Shown here: piece after piece, positions 17,044 to 24,602 of the stretch
How positions within the stretch are numbered: position 1 is the first letter of the stretch
Layout of the letters: each line of letters opens with the position of its first letter
Assembly (NCBI GenBank): GCA_041941305.1
Contig: JBGTQJ010000035.1
Span: 1 to 64,000, forward strand
Direction: 5' to 3'
From: JANSWP01 sp041941305
GTDB lineage: Bacteria > Bacteroidota > Bacteroidia > Chitinophagales > Saprospiraceae
Length of the DNA stretch: 64,000 nucleotides
The notes under the pieces: model-generated
What the model was told of the DNA's origin: nothing
The model's database searches: none
Seen by the model: only the letters and a program-made list of their open reading frames with translations
Made by a program: the position numbers and the translations under genes

Positions 17044-17961
17044 TTAAAATGCGAATCCAACATTGAAAGCGAACCTTCCATAGAGATTTTCCTTTTGGGT
17101 GCCTCTGCCCAAGCCCGTATAGTCTCCTGCAATTGGAATCATGATGCCTCCATTGAATTCGAATTCAAAAACTAGTCTATTACCAAAAATTGCCTGTACA
17201 CCTGCAGCATTGAGCAGCCCAAGTCCCAGATTTCCTTTGGTTATTTGATTGATCTCTCTGGTTTCCAGATAAGAGGCACGCTGAGTGTTTGTGTTTGACC
17301 AAAGCAATAAAGGAATTCCACCTGAGGAAGAGGAGTTATCAGTTCCAGTAAGCCTTTTTGTATCCTTTACATCAAATTCCTTATAATTCTGATAACTCAA
17401 AAGCGCTTCAGGTTTGTAGTACAGTCTTGCTTTGAAACCCCTTCTTCCAGCTGTTTTAGAATAGAATTTATAACCTGCTTTACCATAAAAGCTAAAATTT
17501 GTAAAGGTGGTTTGCTTAACTTCTTCCAATGGTTTTCCTCCTTCATAAGAAAGTCCATCGTCACTGATGGGAATAAAGAAAAGCCAGGTAGTCCCTTCAG
17601 TATTAACTTCCGTATAAGTATTCTCGATATAACCTGCTTTCAAATCCGTTTTTTCTTTTGCCACAAACCCCAGACTGGTAATGAATGATTTTCTTTCATT
17701 CATTGTCTTCTCAAAACTTAAAGTGTATTCTCTATTCTCTTTATAAGTCATTCCAGAAAGATCTGTGAGGATGCTAAACTTTGGAGCCTTGGATTCGCTC
17801 TGAGCATAATTGTTGGAGCCTAGAAATAATAATGGAAGTACCAACATAACAGGTAATAGAAAGGGCATATGTTGATTGGAAGGATTGTTTCCTAAAAGCT
17901 GTCGAATGAATTGTAAGGCTAAATAAAGAATAATGCCGATAACAAATATTAGGGTAATCAT
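17044..17961 (-). CDS. Predicted outer-membrane protein preceded by an extra hydrophobic segment
   Basis: 305 residues from the ATG at 17959-17961. The N-terminus has two hydrophobic stretches: MITLIFVIGIILYLALQF (possible transmembrane helix), then MPFLLPVMLVLPLLFLG ending ...NNYAQ, which looks like an ordinary signal peptide. The real start may therefore be the internal ATG near 17868. The remainder is beta-rich with alternating aromatic strands and ends in phenylalanine (FAFNVGFAF), as outer-membrane barrels do. Three phased TGAAACAAT repeats lie 151-211 bp upstream and suggest regulation, possibly by the neighbouring hybrid kinase. Confidence 0.7.
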   Translation of the reverse strand: MITLIFVIGIILYLALQFIRQLLGNNPSNQHMPFLLPVMLVLPLLFLGSNNYAQSESKAPKFSILTDLSGMTYKENREYTLSFEKTMNERKSFITSLGFVAKEKTDLKAGYIENTYTEVNTEGTTWLFFIPISDDGLSYEGGKPLEEVKQTTFTNFSFYGKAGYKFYSKTAGRRGFKARLYYKPEALLSYQNYKEFDVKDTKRLTGTDNSSSSGGIPLLLWSNTNTQRASYLETREINQITKGNLGLGLLNAAGVQAIFGNRLVFEFEFNGGIMIPIAGDYTGLGRGTQKENLYGRFAFNVGFAF

Positions 17962-18111
17962 AGCGAAAGATTTTCAAATTTGTGAACCTTAAATGCCGAG
18001 TGATGAATGATTTAATAAGATGCTGTTCAAAACTCTTTCAAAAAAAATTCAATAATTGGTTTCGTTTGATGGGTCAAATATGCAGGCAAGTGGGGCAAAA
18101 CCATTCGCAGG

Positions 18112-18172
18112 ATTGTTTCAAAGCCTAGTCCTATTGTTTCAGGAAAGAAAAAAGATTAGGATCATTGTTTCA
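18112..18172 (-). promoter_or_regulatory. Three phased 9-bp direct repeats (TGAAACAAT)
   Basis: ATTGTTTCA on the plus strand occurs at 18112-18120, 18133-18141 and 18164-18172. Spacings are 21 and 31 bp, close to two and three helical turns, as expected for a regulator binding one DNA face. The array is upstream of the 17961 gene and just downstream of the AraC-output hybrid kinase gene. Confidence 0.6.
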
Positions 18173-18212
18173 AGAAGGTAAAGAAGAAAAACACCAACCC
18201 ATTGACTATCAA

Positions 18213-21080
18213 TTACTTACGCGTTTCACTTGGCGTTTCACCAAATTCTTCAGAATAAGTTCTTGAAAAATAATTTGGATCACTAAATCCAACATCATAA
18301 GCAATTTCTGAAATGGTAAGCTCGGTAGTTAACAACAAATTTTTAGCGTGAAACAGACGAATGGAACGGACATAAATCGATGTAGACTTTCCAGTCAGGG
18401 CAGTTATTTTTCGATGCAATTGAGCCCGACTCATACCCATCCCCCGGCAAATTTGAGGAATGCCAAAAGTGGAGTCCGGAAGGTGCTTTTCAATTAGCAA
18501 TTGAAGTTTTTGAATAAACTCGTCTTCGACTGTGGTTGGTTTGGTGTTGTGGGATGTGGTCTGGAAAGTTGAGTAGCGTTTTTGGAGTTGAATTCGCAAT
18601 TCAATCAATTTTTCCAACCTAACCAATAATTCTTCTTTCTCAAAAGGTTTGCCCAGATAAGCATCTGCCCCTCTTGAAAGTCCGGCAATTCTATCTTCTA
18701 CTGTAGCACGTGCAGTAAGTAAAATGATGGGAATGTGGTTGGTGCGTTCGTCATTTTTTAGGGTTTCACAAACTTCGAAACCGTCTTTCTCTGGCATCAT
18801 TACATCACTAATTATGATATCCGGTATGGAGTCAATTGCTTTTTCAATACCATCGGAACCATTGTAGGCAATCAAAATATGGTAATCTTTTTCCAGAAGT
18901 GTTTTTAAGTATTGAACAATATCCGGGCTGTCTTCAATGATTAATATTGTTGAACGTACTGATTCATTAGACTCATCAGTGATATTGCGCTCCAGAGTCG
19001 TTTCCTTTAATTCATAACTGCGTTCCCTTTGAATTGCTTTGGACAATTGAGGAGCAGATGAAATTTCCGATATTTTTTCAGGCTCCTCGAGAATAGTACT
19101 GCGGTCGATAGGCAACCAAACCCGGAACTCTGTTCCAACTCCTGCTTCACTTTCTACTTCTATTTTCCCATTCATCAATTGAACCAGCTCCCTGGTCAAT
19201 GACAGACCAATACCCGTTCCCTGCCCTGAATTTTTAGCGGAGGTATCTGCTTGATAGAATCGCTCAAAAACGTGTTTAATCTGCTCTTCATCAATGCCTA
19301 TTCCAGTATCTTTGACAGAAATAAGCAATCGCTCTATGCCAGATAGGGCGTTTATTTGGGTTTTTACCAAAACCGTCACCCGATCATTTTCTGAAGAAAA
19401 CTTTAAAGCATTGGAAATCAAATTGGTGAGGATATGGCGGATTTTATCGGCGTCGTAATTCATTTCCAAAGCATCCAATTCTGTCAAAAACTGAAGGTGA
19501 ATATTTTTAGATTTCGCGTAGGAATTGAACGAATCCGTAAGGTAACGGAGGTAGCCTAGAATATCCCCTTTTTTCAAATCCAGTTCCATGTGTCCGGACT
19601 CCAGTTTGGCAAGATCCAAAATCCGATTGACGAGATTCAACAGGTTTTGACCATTTCGCCTGACCATCTCCAGCTTTGTATGCAGTGCTGTTTTGGCTCT
19701 TTCACTAATGGATAATTGTTCTGTTTCTTCCTTTAATTCATTTGACATTCCATGAATAACGGTCAGGGGCGTTCTGAATTCGTGGGTAATGTTGGTATAG
19801 AATCTCGCTTTAAACTCATTCAAATCTTTTAGCCGTTGGGCTTCCAGTTCTTCCTGTTGTAACAATTTCATACGATGTGCCAATCCAAGTGAGAAGAACA
19901 AAACCTCTCCCAACAATCCAATAAACACAAAAGTAGCCTTGATGACACCCCCTGTTAAAATAGAAGATGCACTTAGCACGACTCCTGCAACAATGGTCAT
20001 CGTCCCCACCGCCAAATACCAGGTTTTGCTATCTCCCGTTTTGAATAAAACCGTCATGAAGAATAGCAAAAACAAATACTCTGAAATCATGTATATGGCA
20101 GTAACATTGTCTGTAAAGGGCTCATTTTGAGTTATTTGGAAGGTAATCAGGGTAAAAACCATCAGAATAATCCGGGCGATAATCATCCATCGGAAAATGC
20201 GGTCCCATTTTGGCAACAATTTGTCGAGATGCATATAGACTCTGACGAACTGCAAATAGCCATAATCCATCAATGTCAACATGATGTAGGTGCATTGCTG
20301 GATGTAAAATGGATTTTCCTTGAAGAATGGGGCATCTTCCATGATGCCGAAAAATTCAAACAAGTAAATGGTTACCCCAAAAAGAAACAGTGCATGATAC
20401 ATAAAGGCGCGATCACGCGTACCCCAAAACATCAAAAAATTGAAAAGCACCATGGTCACCAAAAACCCTAAAAACATCCAATAGGCTCGTCTGGAAGTGA
20501 AATACCACCAATTTTCGTTGAAATCGTACTTTTTGAGTACGAGATCAAATGCTGTTGGGTTGTGATTCTGTCCCGTGATTTTGATGAACAGGATCAACAT
20601 TGAATGACCTTTTAGAGATAGATTGACCCGGAGTTGACGATTGGCATAATCAATCGTTTTTTTGGAACTAGGCATCAGGTGTCCTGCGTGCAGCGGTCCA
20701 CTAACTGTATTCAGGGCAGTATCTAATACATAAACTTCAATGTAATTGGCATTGCCAACAAATAATTTCCAATTGTGTAATTCATTCAGTTCTTCCAAAT
20801 CATTCCTTATGGTTACCCGTCCCCAGTGAATATCTTGTCTATTTAACTTAACATCCTTCTTTTGCAGCTCAGCATAAGGTACAAATTCAGTCGCATGTAT
20901 GATTTCATTGAGCCCTCTCTTATCTCCTTTTTTGAGTGTTAGTACTTCTAGGTGATCATTCAAAAAATATTCATCTTTCAATTCGGTGAGTTTGAAAATG
21001 TTGTCCTCTTTCTGAGAATACAACAAGGTAGGCAGAAGTAAAAACGCAAAATAGAAAGTTCCTGTCAGGAGTTTTTTCAT
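18213..21080 (-). CDS. Hybrid two-component sensor: 7TMR-DISM, kinase, receiver and AraC output
   Basis: 955 residues. The domains run: signal peptide 1-22; periplasmic 7TMR-DISMED2 beta-sandwich ~40-175; seven transmembrane helices ~195-400 (7TMR-DISM); HisKA with phospho-acceptor His433 in THEFRTP; HATPase ~545-657 (DTGIGIDEEQ, GTGIGLSLTR); receiver ~711-825 with phospho-acceptor Asp759 in SDVMMPEKDG; AraC helix-turn-helix ~855-955. It couples sensing of an external, possibly carbohydrate, ligand to transcription within one membrane-bound polypeptide. It differs from the classic Bacteroides hybrid systems, which use Y_Y_Y propeller sensors. All catalytic motifs look intact. A likely binding array (18112-18172) lies directly after the gene. 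Confidence 0.92.
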   Translation of the reverse strand: MKKLLTGTFYFAFLLLPTLLYSQKEDNIFKLTELKDEYFLNDHLEVLTLKKGDKRGLNEIIHATEFVPYAELQKKDVKLNRQDIHWGRVTIRNDLEELNELHNWKLFVGNANYIEVYVLDTALNTVSGPLHAGHLMPSSKKTIDYANRQLRVNLSLKGHSMLILFIKITGQNHNPTAFDLVLKKYDFNENWWYFTSRRAYWMFLGFLVTMVLFNFLMFWGTRDRAFMYHALFLFGVTIYLFEFFGIMEDAPFFKENPFYIQQCTYIMLTLMDYGYLQFVRVYMHLDKLLPKWDRIFRWMIIARIILMVFTLITFQITQNEPFTDNVTAIYMISEYLFLLFFMTVLFKTGDSKTWYLAVGTMTIVAGVVLSASSILTGGVIKATFVFIGLLGEVLFFSLGLAHRMKLLQQEELEAQRLKDLNEFKARFYTNITHEFRTPLTVIHGMSNELKEETEQLSISERAKTALHTKLEMVRRNGQNLLNLVNRILDLAKLESGHMELDLKKGDILGYLRYLTDSFNSYAKSKNIHLQFLTELDALEMNYDADKIRHILTNLISNALKFSSENDRVTVLVKTQINALSGIERLLISVKDTGIGIDEEQIKHVFERFYQADTSAKNSGQGTGIGLSLTRELVQLMNGKIEVESEAGVGTEFRVWLPIDRSTILEEPEKISEISSAPQLSKAIQRERSYELKETTLERNITDESNESVRSTILIIEDSPDIVQYLKTLLEKDYHILIAYNGSDGIEKAIDSIPDIIISDVMMPEKDGFEVCETLKNDERTNHIPIILLTARATVEDRIAGLSRGADAYLGKPFEKEELLVRLEKLIELRIQLQKRYSTFQTTSHNTKPTTVEDEFIQKLQLLIEKHLPDSTFGIPQICRGMGMSRAQLHRKITALTGKSTSIYVRSIRLFHAKNLLLTTELTISEIAYDVGFSDPNYFSRTYSEEFGETPSETRK

Positions 21081-21186
21081 GGATGCTTAGGCGTAGTTGC
21101 TGCTAAAGTACTTAAAATTTAATCAGCAAAACCTGATTTGTTTGGTTATTAGAGCTAACGAATAAAGAGAAAAGCAAGGATTGTCA

Positions 21187-21299
21187 AGCCGCCGAGTCCC
21201 TTTTCGGGAGACTCCGCTTGTTACTTTTCTGTATTTAGTTTTAGTCTCCTCATTATCCACCCAAAATGTAATTAGCCGAGTCTCTCGAAGAGGACTCGG
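21187..21299. repeat. Pair of GAGTC-type hairpins
   Basis: Two related hairpins lie between the kinase and the glycosyltransferase. In one, GAGTCCC pairs with a GGGAGACTC arm near 21192-21213. In the other, CCGAGTC (21276-21282) pairs with GACTCGG (21293-21299), with CTC/GAG as an inner stem. They resemble other REP-like hairpins in the window but have different stem sequences. The remainder of 21081-21447 holds the gene remnant at 21320-21445. Confidence 0.55.
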
Positions 21300-21319
21300 T
21301 GGAGTTTTTACCAGGTTGA

Positions 21320-21445
21320 AGTCATGAAATCTATGAAGAATCTGCCTACGATCTATCCATTGACTACTCAAAAGCTCCTCCTCCACCCGTTTTATCTGAA
21401 GCAGAAAAGGATTGGATAAAACAACTGACAGCGACCCAAAAGTAA
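21320..21445 (+). pseudogene. C-terminal remnant resembling DUF4058 proteins
   Basis: A 41-codon frame ends at TAA (21443-21445) and reads HEIYEESAYDLSIDYSKAPP then PPVLSEAEKDWIKQL. The YDLxIDYxxxPPPPLSExxxxW pattern is what I recall of the end of DUF4058 proteins. There is no start codon; the frame is stopped at 21317-21319 and preceded by the hairpin pair. It is probably the tail of a gene whose body was deleted. Assignment is from memory of the family only. Confidence 0.45.
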
Positions 21446-21447
21446 CA

Positions 21448-23406
21448 CTATTGATTTCCCAATCTCTTTATACTTTTTAAAAGTATTTGAAAATCCGCTC
21501 CGAGTGTATAGTCTTTTGCATAAAAATAATTCAACCTTTTAATCGTGTTTGAGTCCAGTAAATCAATGCTTAAGCTATCCAAAGGTGATAAGATACCTTG
21601 CCGAATTTTAGGCAAATCTTTTTGTCCTTTATCTAAGTCTGCATACCCTACCCAGGATTTTCGCCCAATCAAAACCGAAAAAAGATTCTTAAAAAACTGA
21701 AGGCTGTTATTTACATAGAAGACGAGAACAGGAGCTAAAAGCAAAAAAGTCAATGATAAGAAAAAGTCTAAAGTCCGTTTGTTTCGCCGCGAGGTAGAAC
21801 CGGCAATATTGAATTGAGTTTCAATGGTATAGAGCTCACCAGTCGTATCTTTTGAGCTGCTTCCAATGATGCTTTGGCTACCTTGTGGAACCGTCTTGTA
21901 ATCTATATTGGTGCCCAATTTTTCCATCCAGTTCATAACTTCCTTAGCAGCAATATCTTTTAGGCAAAAGATAATTTCATCAATTTTGTAGATGTACACT
22001 ATTACGTCCAATTTAGAAGCCTCTCCAAGGAAAACATCGGTTTCTTTGGTTTCAGCGGGAGCAACATTGCCGATATAATTTTTCTGGATACCTGCTTTCT
22101 GGAGTAATTGAAAGGCTCTTTCAGATTCTTGCGCCGTCCCCACTATGACTAAATTCCGCAATTTGTTGCGACCAACATTAAAATTGCCATACTTAAAAAA
22201 GTGAATGGCTGTCCGCAAAGCAGTCGTTGAAATTAAAGACCAAACTGCCCCAAAAGCAATAATGGCTCTGGATGGACGCAAATCCAAGGGCAAAAAACCA
22301 TAAACTGCTGCAATCATTATCGTACCTACTATCAATCCCCTCGTCAATCTTCGAATGTTAAAGCGTTCATCATAGCCACCAGTAAAAAATATAGAAGACA
22401 ACCAAAGAGAAGTGTATAAGGGCACATTGAAATAATAAAAAGCGACCGGGTAATAATCAGGCTCATTGTAATAATTAGTTGCCCAAAAGTCTTTGAACAT
22501 CACTAGTCCACCCACCATCAAAATCGCATCCAAAAGGGGCATAAATCCCTTTTTAAAAAGATTGCTCACCAGTGTCAAAAGAGCCCTGAAATAAATCGCC
22601 AGTTGCAATGACCATACAAATCCCTTTGCACTTGTACCAGTAAAATGCTTTTTGGCAAAAATGATCATGGCATTGTAAAATACTTTCACGTAGTTCAGGC
22701 TCCCTTTTTTTGTACTTTCTCCTTTATAATGAATGATTTGTGTATCAGCTAAATAATAATTCTTATACCCCCCCTTCTGAATTCTATAGGACCAGTCGAT
22801 ATCCTCACCGTACATAAAGAAGGTCTCATCCAGCAAGCCTATTTTATCCAATGCAGATTTTCGAACCATCATAAAAGCTCCAGCCAGAATATCGATCTCA
22901 TGCGTTTCATTTTTGTCCAAAAAACCTAAATGATATTGATTGAACAATCGCGATTTCGGGAAAATTTTTGATAGCCCAAAGGTTTTGCAAAATGCCACCC
23001 ATGGAGAAGGAAAGCCCCTTTTCGATTCAGGCAAAAAGTTGCCAGCCCCATCTATCATTTTTACTCCTAAACTACCAGAATCAGGATACTCATCCATAAA
23101 GGAGACACATTTTTCAAAAGTATCTTCTGCTACAATTGTATCCGGATTTAATAGCAATACGTACTCCCCTTTTGCTTCTCGAATTGCCTGATTATTCGCT
23201 TTGGAAAAACCCGGATTGTCTTTATTGGCAATGAGGATGACTTCAGGAAATTTTTCACGAACCAGTTGTACCGAATGGTCAGCCGAGTTATTGTCAACTA
23301 CAAAAGTTTCGACTTCAAGACCTTTAGAAGCTTCTCTTACTGAAAGCAGTGCTTGTTCCAGAAAATATTGGACATTATAGTTGACAATGATGACGGAAAG
23401 CTTCAT
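21448..23406 (-). CDS. Family 2 glycosyltransferase fused to membrane / sugar-transferase-like region
   Basis: 652 residues. Residues 1-~250 form a GT-A glycosyltransferase of the rhamnosyltransferase-like GT2 type: MKLSVIIVNYNVQYFLEQAL, VVDNNSADHS, LLLNPDTIV (the DxD-like metal site), LAGAFMMVRK, GEDIDWSYRI. After that come several transmembrane helices (~265-400), a nucleotide-binding-like Rossmann stretch (~415-500, LRNLVIVGTAQESERAFQLL) and a last hydrophobic segment (~555-580) before a cytoplasmic tail. The second half resembles the N-terminal part of polyprenyl-phosphate sugar transferases but lacks a clear catalytic domain. It likely acts in surface polysaccharide assembly at the inner membrane; rhamnose genes lie 3 kb away. 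Confidence 0.8.
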   Translation of the reverse strand: MKLSVIIVNYNVQYFLEQALLSVREASKGLEVETFVVDNNSADHSVQLVREKFPEVILIANKDNPGFSKANNQAIREAKGEYVLLLNPDTIVAEDTFEKCVSFMDEYPDSGSLGVKMIDGAGNFLPESKRGFPSPWVAFCKTFGLSKIFPKSRLFNQYHLGFLDKNETHEIDILAGAFMMVRKSALDKIGLLDETFFMYGEDIDWSYRIQKGGYKNYYLADTQIIHYKGESTKKGSLNYVKVFYNAMIIFAKKHFTGTSAKGFVWSLQLAIYFRALLTLVSNLFKKGFMPLLDAILMVGGLVMFKDFWATNYYNEPDYYPVAFYYFNVPLYTSLWLSSIFFTGGYDERFNIRRLTRGLIVGTIMIAAVYGFLPLDLRPSRAIIAFGAVWSLISTTALRTAIHFFKYGNFNVGRNKLRNLVIVGTAQESERAFQLLQKAGIQKNYIGNVAPAETKETDVFLGEASKLDVIVYIYKIDEIIFCLKDIAAKEVMNWMEKLGTNIDYKTVPQGSQSIIGSSSKDTTGELYTIETQFNIAGSTSRRNKRTLDFFLSLTFLLLAPVLVFYVNNSLQFFKNLFSVLIGRKSWVGYADLDKGQKDLPKIRQGILSPLDSLSIDLLDSNTIKRLNYFYAKDYTLGADFQILLKSIKRLGNQ

Positions 23407-23528
23407 GTAAATGGCGTAGCCTCAAAAGTTTTATGTTCTAACTTGTCAATTCTCATAGAAATAGAGTACTGAGTTCAGGATTTAGAGTTAATCAACTGTG
23501 AACCAATTATTCATTCTTTCAATCTATA

Positions 23529-24140
23529 TTATTCATTCACCCGATAAGGCACTCTCGCCACAATACTCCTCCCCAGCGTCAATTCATCAGCATACTCCAA
23601 TTCTCCTCCAAAACTCACACCACGGGCAATGGTACTCACCTTCACATTGAGAGCCTTTAGTTTTTTAGACAAATAAAAAATGGTCGTATCCCCCTCAATC
23701 GTGGGACTAATCGCCATGATGACCTCCTTGGCTTCTCCTTTTTGAATGCGTTCCATCAGGGAATCAATATTCAAATCACCAGGACCAATGCCTTCGATGG
23801 GTGAAATCACCCCACCCAGCACATGATACAGTCCTCGATATTGTCCCGTATCTTCAACTGCCATCACGTCGCGAATGCCTTCTACCACGCAGACCACAGA
23901 CCTGTCACGACTGGGGTTTGCACAAATTTGACAAACCGCCTGGTCAGAGATATTGTGACAATTTTGACAATGCTTGATGTGCTCCCGCATTTTAGCAATG
24001 GCTTCTGTAAATTGCTCGGTGAACTCCTTCTCCTGATTGATGAGGTGGAGCACAAGTCGGAGTGCAGTTTTCTTGCCTATACTGGGTAAACTGGCAAAAG
24101 CGTTGACTGCTTCTTCAATGAGTTTCGACGAGAAATTCAT
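23529..24140 (-). CDS. recR: Recombination mediator RecR
   Basis: 203 residues, the normal RecR length. The order is an N-terminal helix-hairpin-helix (LPSIGKKTALRLVLHL, ~18-33), a four-cysteine zinc finger (CQNCHNISDQAVCQIC, ~57-72), a Toprim domain (~80-175, VCVVEGIRDVMAVED, then EVIMAISPTIEGDTT) and a C-terminal Walker-B-like tail. With RecO/RecF it loads RecA at single-stranded gaps. A TAAATTTG box lies only five bases before the ATG, so the transcript could be leaderless. Confidence 0.95.
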   Translation of the reverse strand: MNFSSKLIEEAVNAFASLPSIGKKTALRLVLHLINQEKEFTEQFTEAIAKMREHIKHCQNCHNISDQAVCQICANPSRDRSVVCVVEGIRDVMAVEDTGQYRGLYHVLGGVISPIEGIGPGDLNIDSLMERIQKGEAKEVIMAISPTIEGDTTIFYLSKKLKALNVKVSTIARGVSFGGELEYADELTLGRSIVARVPYRVNE

Positions 24141-24145
24141 GTGGG

Positions 24146-24153
24146 CAAATTTA
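24146..24153 (-). promoter_or_regulatory. Possible -7 element of recR (TAAATTTG)
   Basis: On the minus strand TAAATTTG matches TAnnTTTG and is followed after five bases by the recR ATG, which would put the start of transcription at or next to the start codon. No good -33 box was found. Confidence 0.3.
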
Positions 24154-24291
24154 GGGGCTAGTTATGGAAAATGTGCGGAATAAGCAATTTTTCTTGTAGA
24201 TGTAGACACCACTGTGGCTAGACAAGCAGAGATGGGAGGAGGTGTTAGCATTCTTTTTTGCTGTATCATTCTAAAATCAAATGTCACTCTA

Positions 24292-24414
24292 ATGCTAACA
24301 CTACTTTGCTTCTCTTTAGGCTTTGCACAGAGCTATCAGCAACTTAGAAATCTATTCTCACAATTTACTTACTTGGAATTATGCGATAAGTACAGCAAAT
24401 TTGTAAACCATTGA
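24292..24414 (+). other. 40-codon frame with signal-peptide-like start (gene fragment?)
   Basis: An ATG frame begins MLTLLCFSLGFAQ, which looks like a complete signal peptide with a cleavage site, then continues SYQQLRNLFSQFTYLE before the stop at 24412-24414. It may be the start of a lost secreted protein. The remaining part of 24141-24602 holds only the 24484-24535 hairpin. Confidence 0.3.
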
Positions 24415-24483
24415 GAGAACTGAACACCAATAATATGTGAATACGAAGAAAAATAGTGGTTTTTCCTACAAACAGATTTTCAT

Positions 24484-24535
24484 AGAAGGAGCAAACAAAA
24501 AAATTGCTTTTACAATTTTTTTGTTTGCTCCTTCT
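24484..24535. repeat. Perfect 23-bp inverted repeat upstream of the caspase gene
   Basis: The arms 24484-24506 and 24513-24535 are exact reverse complements around a 6-base loop (CTTTTA). Each arm begins AGAAGGAGCAAAC and then has seven As. It ends 67 bases before the caspase ATG, so it could fold in the leader mRNA. Confidence 0.85.
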
Positions 24536-24602
24536 AAAGAAACTTTTGCGAGCAGTAGGCGAGCAAAGCACACCAAATTCACCAAAACTTAACCAAGTAA
24601 CC

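Noticed and set aside
21123..21386. 87-residue minus-strand frame between kinase and glycosyltransferase
   Set aside because: Covers hairpin repeats and the opposite strand of the DUF4058-like remnant; no protein-like features.
24504..24602. N-terminal extension of the caspase from a TTG at 24504
   Set aside because: It is encoded by the right arm of the perfect hairpin and bears no similarity to caspases; the ATG at 24603 starts the conserved protein.
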